Positions 8,268 through 16,288 of a stretch of DNA of 64,000 nucleotides are shown piece after piece. The notes beneath the pieces were generated by a model. The model made no database searches and was not told where the DNA came from. It saw only the letters and a list, made by a program, of their open reading frames with translations. Position 1 is the first letter of the stretch, and every line of letters starts with the position of its first letter. Both the position numbers and the translations under genes were made by a program. This DNA comes from Trebonia sp963767685 (lineage in GTDB: Bacteria > Actinomycetota > Actinomycetes > Streptosporangiales > Streptosporangiaceae), in NCBI GenBank assembly GCA_963767685.1, contig CAVYEZ010000013.1:124001-188000 (forward strand), read 5' to 3'.

Positions 8268-9139
8268 GGCCCCGTGCTTCCTGGTCCCGGGCCGGGGACG
8301 GGCGCGGCCCCCGCCACCGGGACGCGGACGCTGATCCGCAGGCCGCCGCCGCGCCTGCGCCGCAGGCTGACCTCGCCGCCGAGTTCGGCTGCCCGTTCGG
8401 CGATGTTCCGCAGCCCGTGCCTGCCGCGCCGCGGTAGCCCGGGTGCGCAGGCTTCCTGGTGAGCTTGTGCCGTGGTGAGGTAGCGGGCAATGCGCGCGGG
8501 GTCGCCCGTGCCGTCGTCGGAGACGCTCAGCAGTATCTGGTCATCGGTGTACGCCAGGCTGAGCCACGCCTGGGTGGCGTGCGCGTGGCGGACCGCGTTC
8601 CACAGCCCCTCCTGCGCGATCTGGAACAGGGAGTGCTCCACCACCGAAGGAAGCTGGCGCTGACGGGCCGTCACCCGGACGGATACCCGCAGCTGCCCGG
8701 CGGAGCGGAAGTCGGCCGCCAGGTCGCGCAGCGCCTGTCCGAGCCCCGTGCCCGGCTGCTCGAGGCCGGACAGCTCCCCGACGGCGGAGCGGACCCAGCC
8801 AAGGCCCGCGCGGGCGAGTTCCTTGCTCGCCACCAGCCGCTCGTAGGCGGGCGAGCTCGGGTCCAGGTGCCGGTGGCACCATTCCAGGTGCATGCCGATG
8901 CCCACCAGGCACTGGGCGACGCTGTCGTGCAGGTCGCGCGCGATCCGGTGCCGCTCCGCGCTCACCAGCTCGGCCTGCCGGACCCGGGCGAGGTGCTCCT
9001 GGGCTCGCCGTAGCTGCTCGTTGCGCCTGGTCAGCTCGGCGGCGCGGCGCTCGGCGCCGCGCCACTGGGCGTAGTAGCCGGTCTTGGACGAGTGAACGCC
9101 GACCAGCTGCTCAAGGCGGTTCTCGTCCAGGTCGGTCAC
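8264..9139 (-). CDS. Cytoplasmic NarL-type sensor histidine kinase
   Basis: A 291-residue HisKA_3/HATPase_c kinase. A coiled, charged N terminus (residues 25-60) precedes the H box RIARDLHDSVAQ with His71. The ATP-binding domain shows EGLWNAVRHA (N box), SVSDDGTGD (G1) and RHGLRNIAERAAELGG (G2). No transmembrane or PAS domain is visible, so it must sense a cytosolic cue or partner. The C terminus is proline-rich. It starts 11 bp after the alcohol dehydrogenase stop and overlaps the response regulator, giving an operon in which a dehydrogenase-like protein and a two-component system are made together. This resembles the ErcA and ErcS/ErbR arrangement of ethanol-oxidising Pseudomonas, though homology beyond family level is untested. 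Confidence 0.92.
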   Translation of the reverse strand: MTDLDENRLEQLVGVHSSKTGYYAQWRGAERRAAELTRRNEQLRRAQEHLARVRQAELVSAERHRIARDLHDSVAQCLVGIGMHLEWCHRHLDPSSPAYERLVASKELARAGLGWVRSAVGELSGLEQPGTGLGQALRDLAADFRSAGQLRVSVRVTARQRQLPSVVEHSLFQIAQEGLWNAVRHAHATQAWLSLAYTDDQILLSVSDDGTGDPARIARYLTTAQAHQEACAPGLPRRGRHGLRNIAERAAELGGEVSLRRRRGGGLRISVRVPVAGAAPVPGPGPGSTGP

Positions 9140-9150
9140 GGCGGCCCTCC

Positions 9151-10365
9151 TTACCAGGCCGCCTGGCAGATCGCGCGGGCGTCCGCCTCGCTGACCGGCC
9201 GCGGGTTGGTGACGATGTAGGCGTCGCGCAGCGCGCCCCGCGCCACCCGGTCAAGCTGCCCGCACTCGACGCCGATCTCGCGCAGCGTCGCCGGCAGGCC
9301 AGCCTTCCCAGCGAAGGCGCGCACGGTCTGGATCGCGGCGTCCGCGGCCTCGGGCGGCGTCATGAGGCCGGTGCGCAGGCCCATCGCGCCGGCGACGTCG
9401 GCCAGCCGGCTGGTGGCGACGGTGGCGTTGAACTCCATGACGTGCGGCAGCAGTATCGCGTTCAGCAGCCCGTGGGGCAGGTCGGTCAGCCCGCCGAGCT
9501 GGTGCGAGATGGCGTGCGTCGCGCCGAGCAGCGCGTTGCTGAAGGCCAGGCCCGCCTGCAAGCTCGCCCGGGCAAGCCCCTCACGGGGCCGCAGGTCGCC
9601 CGGGCGGTCAAGCGCGGGCAGCAGGTGCTCGCAGGCACCGCGGATGGCGGTGAGCGCGTGGGTGTCGGTGAGGAAGCTCGCGGCCAGCGACACGTACGAC
9701 TCGATCGCGTGGCTGAGCACGTCGATCGCGGTGTACGCGGTGATGTCGTGCGGGACCGTGGTCAGCGCCCGCGGGTCGGTGACCGAGATGTCAGGGACGA
9801 GGGCCCGCGCGCCGATCGTGACCTTGAGCCGCCGGGTGGTGTCCGTCACTACGCAGAACTGCGAGACGTCGGACCCGGAGCCCCCGGTGGTCGGCACCAT
9901 CACGGTCGGCGGCAGCGGCCCCGGTACCTTCCCGACGCCCGCGTAGCTGGCGATCCCGCCGGCCGGCCCCGCGGCGGCCCCGTCGGCGGCACCGCGATCC
10001 GGCTGGGTGGCCAGGACGGCGATCGCCTTCGCCGCGTCGATGCAGCTGCCGCCGCCGACCGCGACGAGCACGTCGCAGCCGCCGTCGGTGTAGGCGGCGC
10101 AGCCGGCGGCAACCTCGTGGTCCTTCGGGTTCGGCGTCAGCGCGTCCCACAGCTGCGCGGACACGCCGGCCTCGGCCAGGTGCCCGAGTACCTCGCCGGT
10201 CCAGCCGGCCTCGCCCACCCCCCGGTCGCTGACCACGAGCACGTGGGCCGCCCCCTGCCGCCGCGCGGCCTGGCCGACCTCCGAAAGCACGCCGACGCCG
10301 AAGATCACGTCGGGCACGAGGAACTTGGCGACCGCGCGCGGCGAATTCGTCCCGACCACCTCCAC
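9151..10365 (-). CDS. Iron-containing alcohol dehydrogenase, ErcA-like
   Basis: A group III Fe-dependent alcohol dehydrogenase of about 404 residues. It has the family entry FLVPDVIFGVGVLSEVG, the nucleotide loop VAVGGGSCIDAAKAIAV, PTTGGSGSDVSQFCVV, and metal-ligand segments AIDVLSHAIESYVS, GATHAISHQLGG and LPHGLLNAILLPHV. The VSQF variant and the linked two-component genes recall the ErcA-like branch, which can have regulatory roles; the dhaK neighbour makes glycerol or 1,3-propanediol-type substrates possible. The 5' end is uncertain: the frame is open to 10437, but that extension reads through a 14-bp tandem array, so a GTG at 10365 or 10359 is preferred. Neither has a strong ribosome-binding site. 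Confidence 0.85.
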   Translation of the reverse strand: MEVVGTNSPRAVAKFLVPDVIFGVGVLSEVGQAARRQGAAHVLVVSDRGVGEAGWTGEVLGHLAEAGVSAQLWDALTPNPKDHEVAAGCAAYTDGGCDVLVAVGGGSCIDAAKAIAVLATQPDRGAADGAAAGPAGGIASYAGVGKVPGPLPPTVMVPTTGGSGSDVSQFCVVTDTTRRLKVTIGARALVPDISVTDPRALTTVPHDITAYTAIDVLSHAIESYVSLAASFLTDTHALTAIRGACEHLLPALDRPGDLRPREGLARASLQAGLAFSNALLGATHAISHQLGGLTDLPHGLLNAILLPHVMEFNATVATSRLADVAGAMGLRTGLMTPPEAADAAIQTVRAFAGKAGLPATLREIGVECGQLDRVARGALRDAYIVTNPRPVSEADARAICQAAW

Positions 10366-10380
10366 TGGGCTGCTTCGGCC

Positions 10381-10441
10381 CCGTGCTGCTGACACCGTGC
10401 TGCTGACACCGTGCTGCTGACACGGTGCTGCTGACACCGTG
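10381..10441. repeat. 14-bp tandem repeat array between dhaK and the alcohol dehydrogenase
   Basis: Four copies of CCGTGCTGCTGACA (the fourth begins CG) run from 10381 to 10436, with a partial fifth to 10441. The array lies between the dhaK stop (10460) and the likely start of the dehydrogenase. It shares its 14-bp period and a CAC[C/G]GTGCT core with the array at 5086-5155. Confidence 0.88.
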
Positions 10442-10459
10442 CCCGGTCTGCGCTGGCGG

Positions 10460-11452
10460 CTAGCGCCCCCAGCGCAGCCCGGGCGTCTCCACCGGCGCGT
10501 CCCACAGCTCGGCGAGCGTCTCGCTGAGTCGGCAGACGGTCACGGAGAAGCCCTGCATCTCCAGGCTGGTGATGTAGTTACCCACCAGATTGCGGGTAAT
10601 CCTGGCGCCGTGGCCGGCGACGTAACCGCTGACCTCGTTGTAGAGGCCGTACAGCTCGATCAGCGGCGTGCCGCCCATGCCGTTGACCATGACGAGCAGG
10701 TCGCCTTCCAGTGGCAGGTCGGCGTGGATGGCGTCCATCGCGGCCGCCGCGATGTCCCGCGCGGGCCGCAGCGGCGCCCTGGTGCGGCCGGGCTCGCCGT
10801 GGATGCCGATGCCGAGCTCGATCTCGTTCTCCGGCAGGTCGAACGTGGGCTTGCCCGCGGCGGGCACCGTGCACGAGGTCAGCGCGACGCCGAACGACCG
10901 GCTCCGCTCGTTCACCTCCGCGGCGACCGCGGCGACCTCGGCGAGCGTCGCGCCGCGCTCGGCGAGCGCGCCGGCGATCTTCTCCACGAAGACGGTGGCG
11001 CCGACGCCGCGGCGGCCCGCGGTGTAGAGCGAGTCCTGCACGGCGACGTCGTCGTTGACCACCACGGAGGCGACCTCGATGCCGTCGTCGGACGCCAGCT
11101 CGGCTGCCATCTGGAAGTTGAGCACGTCGCCGGTGTAGTTCTTCACGATGTGGAGCACGCCGGCGCCGCCGCTGACCGCCGTGGTCGCGATCACGATCTG
11201 GTCGGGCACCGGCGAGGTGAAGACCTCGCCCGCGCACGCGGCGTCCAGCATGCCGAAGCCGACGAAGCCGCCGTGCAGCGGCTCGTGACCCGAGCCGCCG
11301 CCCGACACCAGGCCCACCTTCCCCGCGGTCGGCGCGTCGGCGCGGGTGATGACCTTGTTCTCGATGTCCACCGACAGTGAGGGATGGGCGGCGGCCATGC
11401 CCGCCAGGGCATCCGTCACTACGGCTTCCGGGCTGTTGATGAGCTTCTTCAT
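10460..11452 (-). CDS. dhaK: Dihydroxyacetone kinase, DhaK subunit
   Basis: The substrate-binding subunit of dihydroxyacetone kinase, 330 residues. Start ATG at 11452 follows a GGGAAGG site; an upstream in-frame start lacks support. It contains GLVSGGGSGHEPLHGGFVG, CAGEVFTSPVPDQI, NYTGDVLNF and GIGIHGEPG, where His218 would form the covalent hemiaminal with dihydroxyacetone. No DhaL (ADP/ATP-binding) or DhaM partner is in the window, so phosphorylation requires a distant DhaL or the protein serves another role. It heads the minus-strand unit with the Fe-alcohol dehydrogenase and two-component genes and is divergent from glpFKD. Confidence 0.93.
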   Translation of the reverse strand: MKKLINSPEAVVTDALAGMAAAHPSLSVDIENKVITRADAPTAGKVGLVSGGGSGHEPLHGGFVGFGMLDAACAGEVFTSPVPDQIVIATTAVSGGAGVLHIVKNYTGDVLNFQMAAELASDDGIEVASVVVNDDVAVQDSLYTAGRRGVGATVFVEKIAGALAERGATLAEVAAVAAEVNERSRSFGVALTSCTVPAAGKPTFDLPENEIELGIGIHGEPGRTRAPLRPARDIAAAAMDAIHADLPLEGDLLVMVNGMGGTPLIELYGLYNEVSGYVAGHGARITRNLVGNYITSLEMQGFSVTVCRLSETLAELWDAPVETPGLRWGR

Positions 11453-11840
11453 GGCGTGCCTTCCCGGGCTTACTGACTCACCGACGGTAACTCCGGGCAC
11501 GCTTGGTCTCCCGGAATAGTGTTCCGCATTGTAGAACGACGTTTATTACGCGAAACATAGGACGATGCCCACCGCCAGTCAAGGCGCAGTCGCTTGTCCC
11601 TGACGGATGGCTGGCCGTCGCCAAAATGCCTGCATATAAGCGTGTTTATCCGCCCCGTGGGAAGTCAGCCGGTCCGCCCGGGCGCACCAGGGTGGGTCGC
11701 CGCCTCGCGCCCCCGAACGCTCGCTTGTGCGGATTTTGCCAAAAATTTACTCAGTTGGAACATTGTCCTGAGCGTCGCCCAGTCGTACGTTGAGGCCATG
11801 CGCGCAGGCAGAGAGGCCAGCGCGACAGGAGAGGATAGCC
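11453..11840. promoter_or_regulatory. Divergent control region between dhaK and glpF with IclR-like inverted repeats
   Basis: No gene is visible in these 388 bp. GTTCCGCATTGTAGAAC (11521-11537) carries GTTC/GAAC inverted ends and overlaps GGAATAGTGTTCC (11513-11525, GGAA/TTCC), about 60-85 bp upstream of dhaK. A related GGAACATTGTCC occurs at 11757-11768, about 75 bp upstream of glpF. Streptomyces glycerol operons are controlled by the IclR-family regulator GylR, so these are candidate sites for such a protein; no IclR gene is present here. AT-rich stretches at 11540-11560 and 11731-11755 may hold the promoters. Confidence 0.5.
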
Positions 11841-12884
11841 ATGGCTGACATCACTCCTCTAGCCTTCCGCGGTGAGGGGCGCACCGTCGGACGCATCGGC
11901 GGCCTGTGGGGCGAGTTGCTTTCCGAGTTCTTCGGCACGTTCGTGCTGATCGCGTTCGGCGATGGCGTGGTCGCCATGGCCGTGGCGGCCCTGCCGGGGT
12001 CCGGCCGGACGGCGGGCCCCACCGTGATCTTCCAGGCGGCCGGGGACTGGCTGCTGATCACCTGGGGCTGGGCGATGGCGGTCGCCTTCGCCGTCTGGGT
12101 GGCCGGCGGCGTGAGCGGCGCCCACATCAACCCGGCGGTGACGCTGGCCTTCGCCGTGCGGCGCAAGTTCGCCTGGGCGAAGGTCCTGCCGTACATGGCG
12201 GCCCAGGTGATCGGCGCGTTCGTCGGCGCCGCGCTGGTCTTCCTCGTGTACTTCAACGCGATTGACGCGTTCAACATCGCCAACAAGACCCCGCGGAGCA
12301 GCGGCAGCGCCCTCGCGACGTACTCGATCTTCGCGACGTTCCCGGCCAGCTACTTCCACGGCGGCTACGCCGGGCCGCTGATCGACCAGATAGTCGGCAC
12401 GGCGTTCCTGCTGATCTTCGTCGTCGCGCTGATCGACCTCAGGAACACCGCGGTCGGGTCCAACCTGGCACCGCTCGCGATCGGCCTGGCCGTGGCGGCG
12501 ATCGGCATGTCCTACGGCGCCAACGCGGGCTACGCGATCAACCCCGCCCGCGACTTCGGGCCCCGGCTGTTCGCCTACTTCGCCGGCTGGGGGAAGGTGG
12601 CCCTCCCGGGCACCTTTAACAACGGGGCAGGCTTCGCATTCAGCGGCTACTTCTGGATACCGATCGTGGGGCCGCTGATCGGCGGAGTCATCGGGGTCGT
12701 CCTCTATGACCTGTTCATCGGCGACATCCTGCACGCCCGGCTCAAGATGGCCGAGGATGTCCAGGGGCCCATCCCCGAGACCGGGTACGTGGAGCCAGGG
12801 ACGGGCACGCAGGGCGACGGTACGGTCCCGGGGACCCGGCAGCCCGACGAGTCGGAGACCCCCGCGCACAGAGCCCGCGAGTAG
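11841..12884 (+). CDS. glpF: Glycerol uptake facilitator (aquaglyceroporin)
   Basis: A 347-residue MIP-family channel for passive glycerol entry across the cytoplasmic membrane. Two NPA motifs are present: HINPAV (Asn97) and AINPARDFGPR (Asn234), the latter followed by the Asp that distinguishes glycerol facilitators from water channels. Six membrane segments are evident. The ATG at 11841 follows AGGAGAGG. It is longer than E. coli GlpF because of a hydrophilic C-terminal tail of about 50 residues (from KMAEDVQGPIPE) that is proline-, glycine- and threonine-rich. It is first gene of glpF-glpK-glpD. Confidence 0.95.
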   Translation: MADITPLAFRGEGRTVGRIGGLWGELLSEFFGTFVLIAFGDGVVAMAVAALPGSGRTAGPTVIFQAAGDWLLITWGWAMAVAFAVWVAGGVSGAHINPAVTLAFAVRRKFAWAKVLPYMAAQVIGAFVGAALVFLVYFNAIDAFNIANKTPRSSGSALATYSIFATFPASYFHGGYAGPLIDQIVGTAFLLIFVVALIDLRNTAVGSNLAPLAIGLAVAAIGMSYGANAGYAINPARDFGPRLFAYFAGWGKVALPGTFNNGAGFAFSGYFWIPIVGPLIGGVIGVVLYDLFIGDILHARLKMAEDVQGPIPETGYVEPGTGTQGDGTVPGTRQPDESETPAHRARE

Positions 12885-12971
12885 CGCACAAGCCCGAGTA
12901 ACGGGTATGAGCCAACGGGGGTCAGCGCAACGGGCCTGAGCAAAGACGCCAGAGCCAAGAGAGAGGCAATC

Positions 12972-14486
12972 ATGCCGGATTACGTCGCCGCCGTCGACCA
13001 GGGCACTACGAGCACCCGGTTCATGATCTTCGACCATTCTGGGAACGAGGTCGGCAAGCACCAGCTTGAGCACGAGCAGATCCTGCCGCAGGCCGGCTGG
13101 GTGGAGCACAACCCGGTGGAGATCTGGGAGCGCACCGCCTCGGTCGTCCAGTCCGCACTCAACAACGCCGGGCTGGTCGCGTCGGACCTGGCCGCGCTCG
13201 GCATCACCAACCAGCGCGAGACCACGGTCGTATGGAACCCGAAGACCGGGCGGCCGTACTACAACGCCATCGTCTGGCAGGACACCCGCACCGACCGGAT
13301 CGCCAGCGCGCTCGACCGCGACGAGCGCGGCGGCGTCATCAGGCGCAAGGCGGGCCTGCCGCCCGCGACCTATTTCTCCGGCGGCAAGATCCAGTGGATC
13401 CTGGAGAACGTCGACGGGGTGCGGGCGGCGGCGGAACGCGGCGAGGCCGTCTTCGGCAACACCGACTCGTGGGTCATCTGGAACCTGACCGGCGGCGTCA
13501 ACGGCGGCGTGCACGTCACCGACCCGACGAACGCCAGCCGGACCATGCTGATGAACCTGGAGACCCTGGACTGGGACGAGGAACTGCTGTCGTTCTTCGG
13601 CATCCCGCGGCAGATGCTGCCGGCCATCCGGCCGTCCTCGGCCCCCGGCGGCTACGGCGAGGTCGCCGGCCTGGCGGCGGTGGCCGGCGTCCCGCTCACC
13701 GGCGACCTCGGTGACCAGCAGGCCGCGACCGTCGGGCAGGTCTGCTTCTCGCCCGGCGAGGCGAAAAACACCTACGGCACCGGCAACTTCATGCTGCTCA
13801 ACACCGGCGAGGAGGTCGTCCGCAGCAAGAACGGCCTGCTCACCACCGTGTGCTACCAGTTCGGCGAGCAGAAGCCGATCTACGCGCTCGAAGGCTCGAT
13901 CGCCGTTACCGGGTCGGCGGTGCAGTGGCTGCGCGACCAGCTCGGCATCATCTCCGGCGCCGCCGAGGTCGAGACGCTGGCCCGCCAGGTCAGCGACAAC
14001 GGCGGCGTCTACTTCGTGCCCGCGTTCTCCGGCCTGTTCGCGCCGTACTGGCGCAGCGACGCCCGCGGCGCGATCGTCGGCCTGTCGCGGTTCAACACCA
14101 ACGCCCACCTCGCCCGGGCCACGCTCGAAGCCATCTGCTACCAGAGCCGCGACGTCAGCGAGGCGATGGAGCAGGACTCCGGCGTGCACCTCGAGGTACT
14201 CAAGGTCGACGGCGGCGTCACCGCCAACGACCTCGCCATGCAGCTCCAGGCCGACATCCTCGGCGTCCCGGTCAGCCGCCCCGTCGTCGCCGAGACCACC
14301 GCGCTCGGCGCCGCCTACGCGGCCGGCCTCGCCACCGGCTTCTGGTCCACCACGGAAGAGCTGCGCGCGAACTGGAACGAGTCCAAGCGCTGGCAGCCGC
14401 AGTGGACGGAGGAGCAACGGGCCAGCGGCTACCACGGCTGGAAGAAGGCGGTGGAGCGCACGCTGAACTGGGTAGAGGTCGACTGA
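12972..14486 (+). CDS. glpK: Glycerol kinase
   Basis: Phosphorylates glycerol to sn-glycerol 3-phosphate with ATP; FGGY carbohydrate kinase of 504 residues, the usual length. Diagnostic segments are the N-terminal AAVDQGTTSTRFMIFD, ITNQRETTVVWN, IVWQDTRTD, the phosphate-binding GTGNFMLLNTGEE, AFSGLFAPYWRSDARG and the C-terminal LKVDGGVTANDLAMQ. ATG at 12972 follows an AGAGAGG site. The 87-bp gap after glpF contains short repeated ACGGG elements but no obvious terminator, so the two genes are probably cotranscribed. Confidence 0.97.
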   Translation: MPDYVAAVDQGTTSTRFMIFDHSGNEVGKHQLEHEQILPQAGWVEHNPVEIWERTASVVQSALNNAGLVASDLAALGITNQRETTVVWNPKTGRPYYNAIVWQDTRTDRIASALDRDERGGVIRRKAGLPPATYFSGGKIQWILENVDGVRAAAERGEAVFGNTDSWVIWNLTGGVNGGVHVTDPTNASRTMLMNLETLDWDEELLSFFGIPRQMLPAIRPSSAPGGYGEVAGLAAVAGVPLTGDLGDQQAATVGQVCFSPGEAKNTYGTGNFMLLNTGEEVVRSKNGLLTTVCYQFGEQKPIYALEGSIAVTGSAVQWLRDQLGIISGAAEVETLARQVSDNGGVYFVPAFSGLFAPYWRSDARGAIVGLSRFNTNAHLARATLEAICYQSRDVSEAMEQDSGVHLEVLKVDGGVTANDLAMQLQADILGVPVSRPVVAETTALGAAYAAGLATGFWSTTEELRANWNESKRWQPQWTEEQRASGYHGWKKAVERTLNWVEVD

Positions 14487-14510
14487 CCGGAACGACAGGA
14501 GAAACGTGCA

Positions 14511-16199
14511 GTGACGGCGCTATCGCCGGCCGGGCGGCGCGATGCCATCGCCCGGATGGCCGAGAACGAGCTAGACATCCTCGTCGTCGGCGGTGGCGTC
14601 GTCGGTGCGGGAAGCGCGCTTGACGCGGTTACCCGCGGGCTGACCACCGCGATCATCGAGGCGCGGGACTGGGCGAGCGGCACGTCAAGCCGGTCGAGCA
14701 AACTGATCCACGGCGGCCTCCGCTACCTTGAGATGCTCGACTTCGGCCTGGTCAGGGAGGCGCTGCGGGAGCGCGGGCTGCTGCTCGACCGGATCGCGCC
14801 GCACCTCGTGAAGCCCGTGCCGTTCCTCTACCCGCTGCAGCACCGGGTGTGGGAGCGGGCCTACGCGGGGACCGGGGTGGCGCTCTACGACGCGATGGCC
14901 TACACCTCGGGCACCGCCCACGGGCTGCACCGTCACCGGCACCTGACCCGCTCGCAGGCGCTGCGCGAGGCCCCGTGCCTGCGCAAGGACGCGCTCACCG
15001 GCGCCATCCAGTACTGGGACGCCCAGGAGGACGACGCCAGGTTCACCATGACCGTGGTGCGGACGGCGGCGTCGTTCGGCGCGCTCGCGGCCAACCGGGC
15101 CAGGGTGACCAGCTTCCTGCGCCAGGGGGAGCGTGTCACCGGCGCCCGGGTCATCGACCTGGAGACCGACGAGGAGTTCGAGGTCCGCGCCAAGCAGGTC
15201 ATCAACGCGACCGGCGTGTGGACCGACGACACGCAGGCGATGGCGGACACGCGCGGCCAGTTCCACGTCCGCGCGTCCAAGGGCATCCACCTGGTGGTGC
15301 CGCGCGACCGGCTGCCGTCCAGCACTGGCCTGATCCTGCGGACAGAGAAGAGCGTCCTGTTCGTCATCCCGTGGGGCAGGCACTGGATCATCGGCACCAC
15401 CGACACCGACTGGAAGCTGGCGAAGGAACACCCGGCGTCGAGCGCCCAGGACATTGACTACCTGCTCGAGCACATCAACTCCGTGCTGAACTCGCCGCTC
15501 ACCCGTGAGGACGTTGAGGGCGTCTACGCCGGCCTGCGCCCGCTGCTTTCCGGCGAGTCGGAGTCCACGTCCAAGCTGTCCCGCGAGCACGTGGTCGGGC
15601 ATCCGGTGCCCGGCCTGGTGGTGGTCGCGGGCGGGAAGTTCACCACCTACCGCGTGATGGCCGCCGACGCGGTGGACGAGGCCGCCAGGACGATGGACGC
15701 CCGGGTCCCCGACTCGTGCACCGCCGAGGTCCCGCTGATCGGCGCCGACGGCTACCGGCCGCTGTGGAACCAGCGGCGGTCCCTGGCGGCGGCCTTCGGC
15801 ATCCACGTCGCCCGGGTCGAGCACCTGCTCAACCGGTACGGCGACCGCGTCCACGAGCTCCTCGACATGCTCCGCGCCGACCCGTCGCTCGCGGCGCCGC
15901 TTCCCGGTGCCGACGATTACCTCGCGGTGGAGGCGAAGTACGCGGTCACCCACGAGGGCGCACTGCACCTGGAGGACGTGCTCACCCGCCGGACCCGCAT
16001 CTCGATCGAGGCGTGGGACCGCGGGGTCGCGGCCGCGCCGGAGGTCGCCGACCTGATGGCGGGCCTGCTCGACTGGACCGACGAGGCGAAGAAGCGCGAG
16101 GTCGACCGCTACCTCGCCCGGGTCGCCGCCGAACGCGAGTCCCAGACCAAGCCGGACGACGACTCCGCCGAGGCGGCCCGCCTGGAGGCCCCGATCTGA
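14511..16199 (+). CDS. glpD: Aerobic glycerol-3-phosphate dehydrogenase
   Basis: FAD-dependent, membrane-associated enzyme that oxidises glycerol 3-phosphate to dihydroxyacetone phosphate and feeds the quinone pool; 562 residues. The FAD-binding motif is DILVVGGGVVGAGSALDAV, followed by SSRSSKLIHGGLRYLE. LFVIPWGRHWIIGTTDTDW and VVAGGKFTTYRVMAADAVD are further family blocks, and a helical C-terminal domain follows. The start is GTG at 14511, preceded by AGGAGA, 24 bp after glpK. It completes the GlpF-GlpK-GlpD path from external glycerol to glycolysis. Confidence 0.96.
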   Translation: MTALSPAGRRDAIARMAENELDILVVGGGVVGAGSALDAVTRGLTTAIIEARDWASGTSSRSSKLIHGGLRYLEMLDFGLVREALRERGLLLDRIAPHLVKPVPFLYPLQHRVWERAYAGTGVALYDAMAYTSGTAHGLHRHRHLTRSQALREAPCLRKDALTGAIQYWDAQEDDARFTMTVVRTAASFGALAANRARVTSFLRQGERVTGARVIDLETDEEFEVRAKQVINATGVWTDDTQAMADTRGQFHVRASKGIHLVVPRDRLPSSTGLILRTEKSVLFVIPWGRHWIIGTTDTDWKLAKEHPASSAQDIDYLLEHINSVLNSPLTREDVEGVYAGLRPLLSGESESTSKLSREHVVGHPVPGLVVVAGGKFTTYRVMAADAVDEAARTMDARVPDSCTAEVPLIGADGYRPLWNQRRSLAAAFGIHVARVEHLLNRYGDRVHELLDMLRADPSLAAPLPGADDYLAVEAKYAVTHEGALHLEDVLTRRTRISIEAWDRGVAAAPEVADLMAGLLDWTDEAKKREVDRYLARVAAERESQTKPDDDSAEAARLEAPI

Positions 16200-16288
16200 G
16201 GCGCGAGTTAGCTAAATTCATGTCCGGGGGGCGCCGGCCGGGCGGCCGAGGTCAACGTGAACGACCTCAGCCAGGGCCCGGTCCGCGC

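Noticed and set aside
5086..10441. CRISPR array
   Set aside because: The two repeat arrays have 14-bp units without spacers, and no cas genes are present.
11859..14435. 858-codon minus-strand open frame opposite glpF-glpK
   Set aside because: It spans two unmistakable plus-strand genes and their gap and has no recognisable domain; an artefact of GC-rich codon use.
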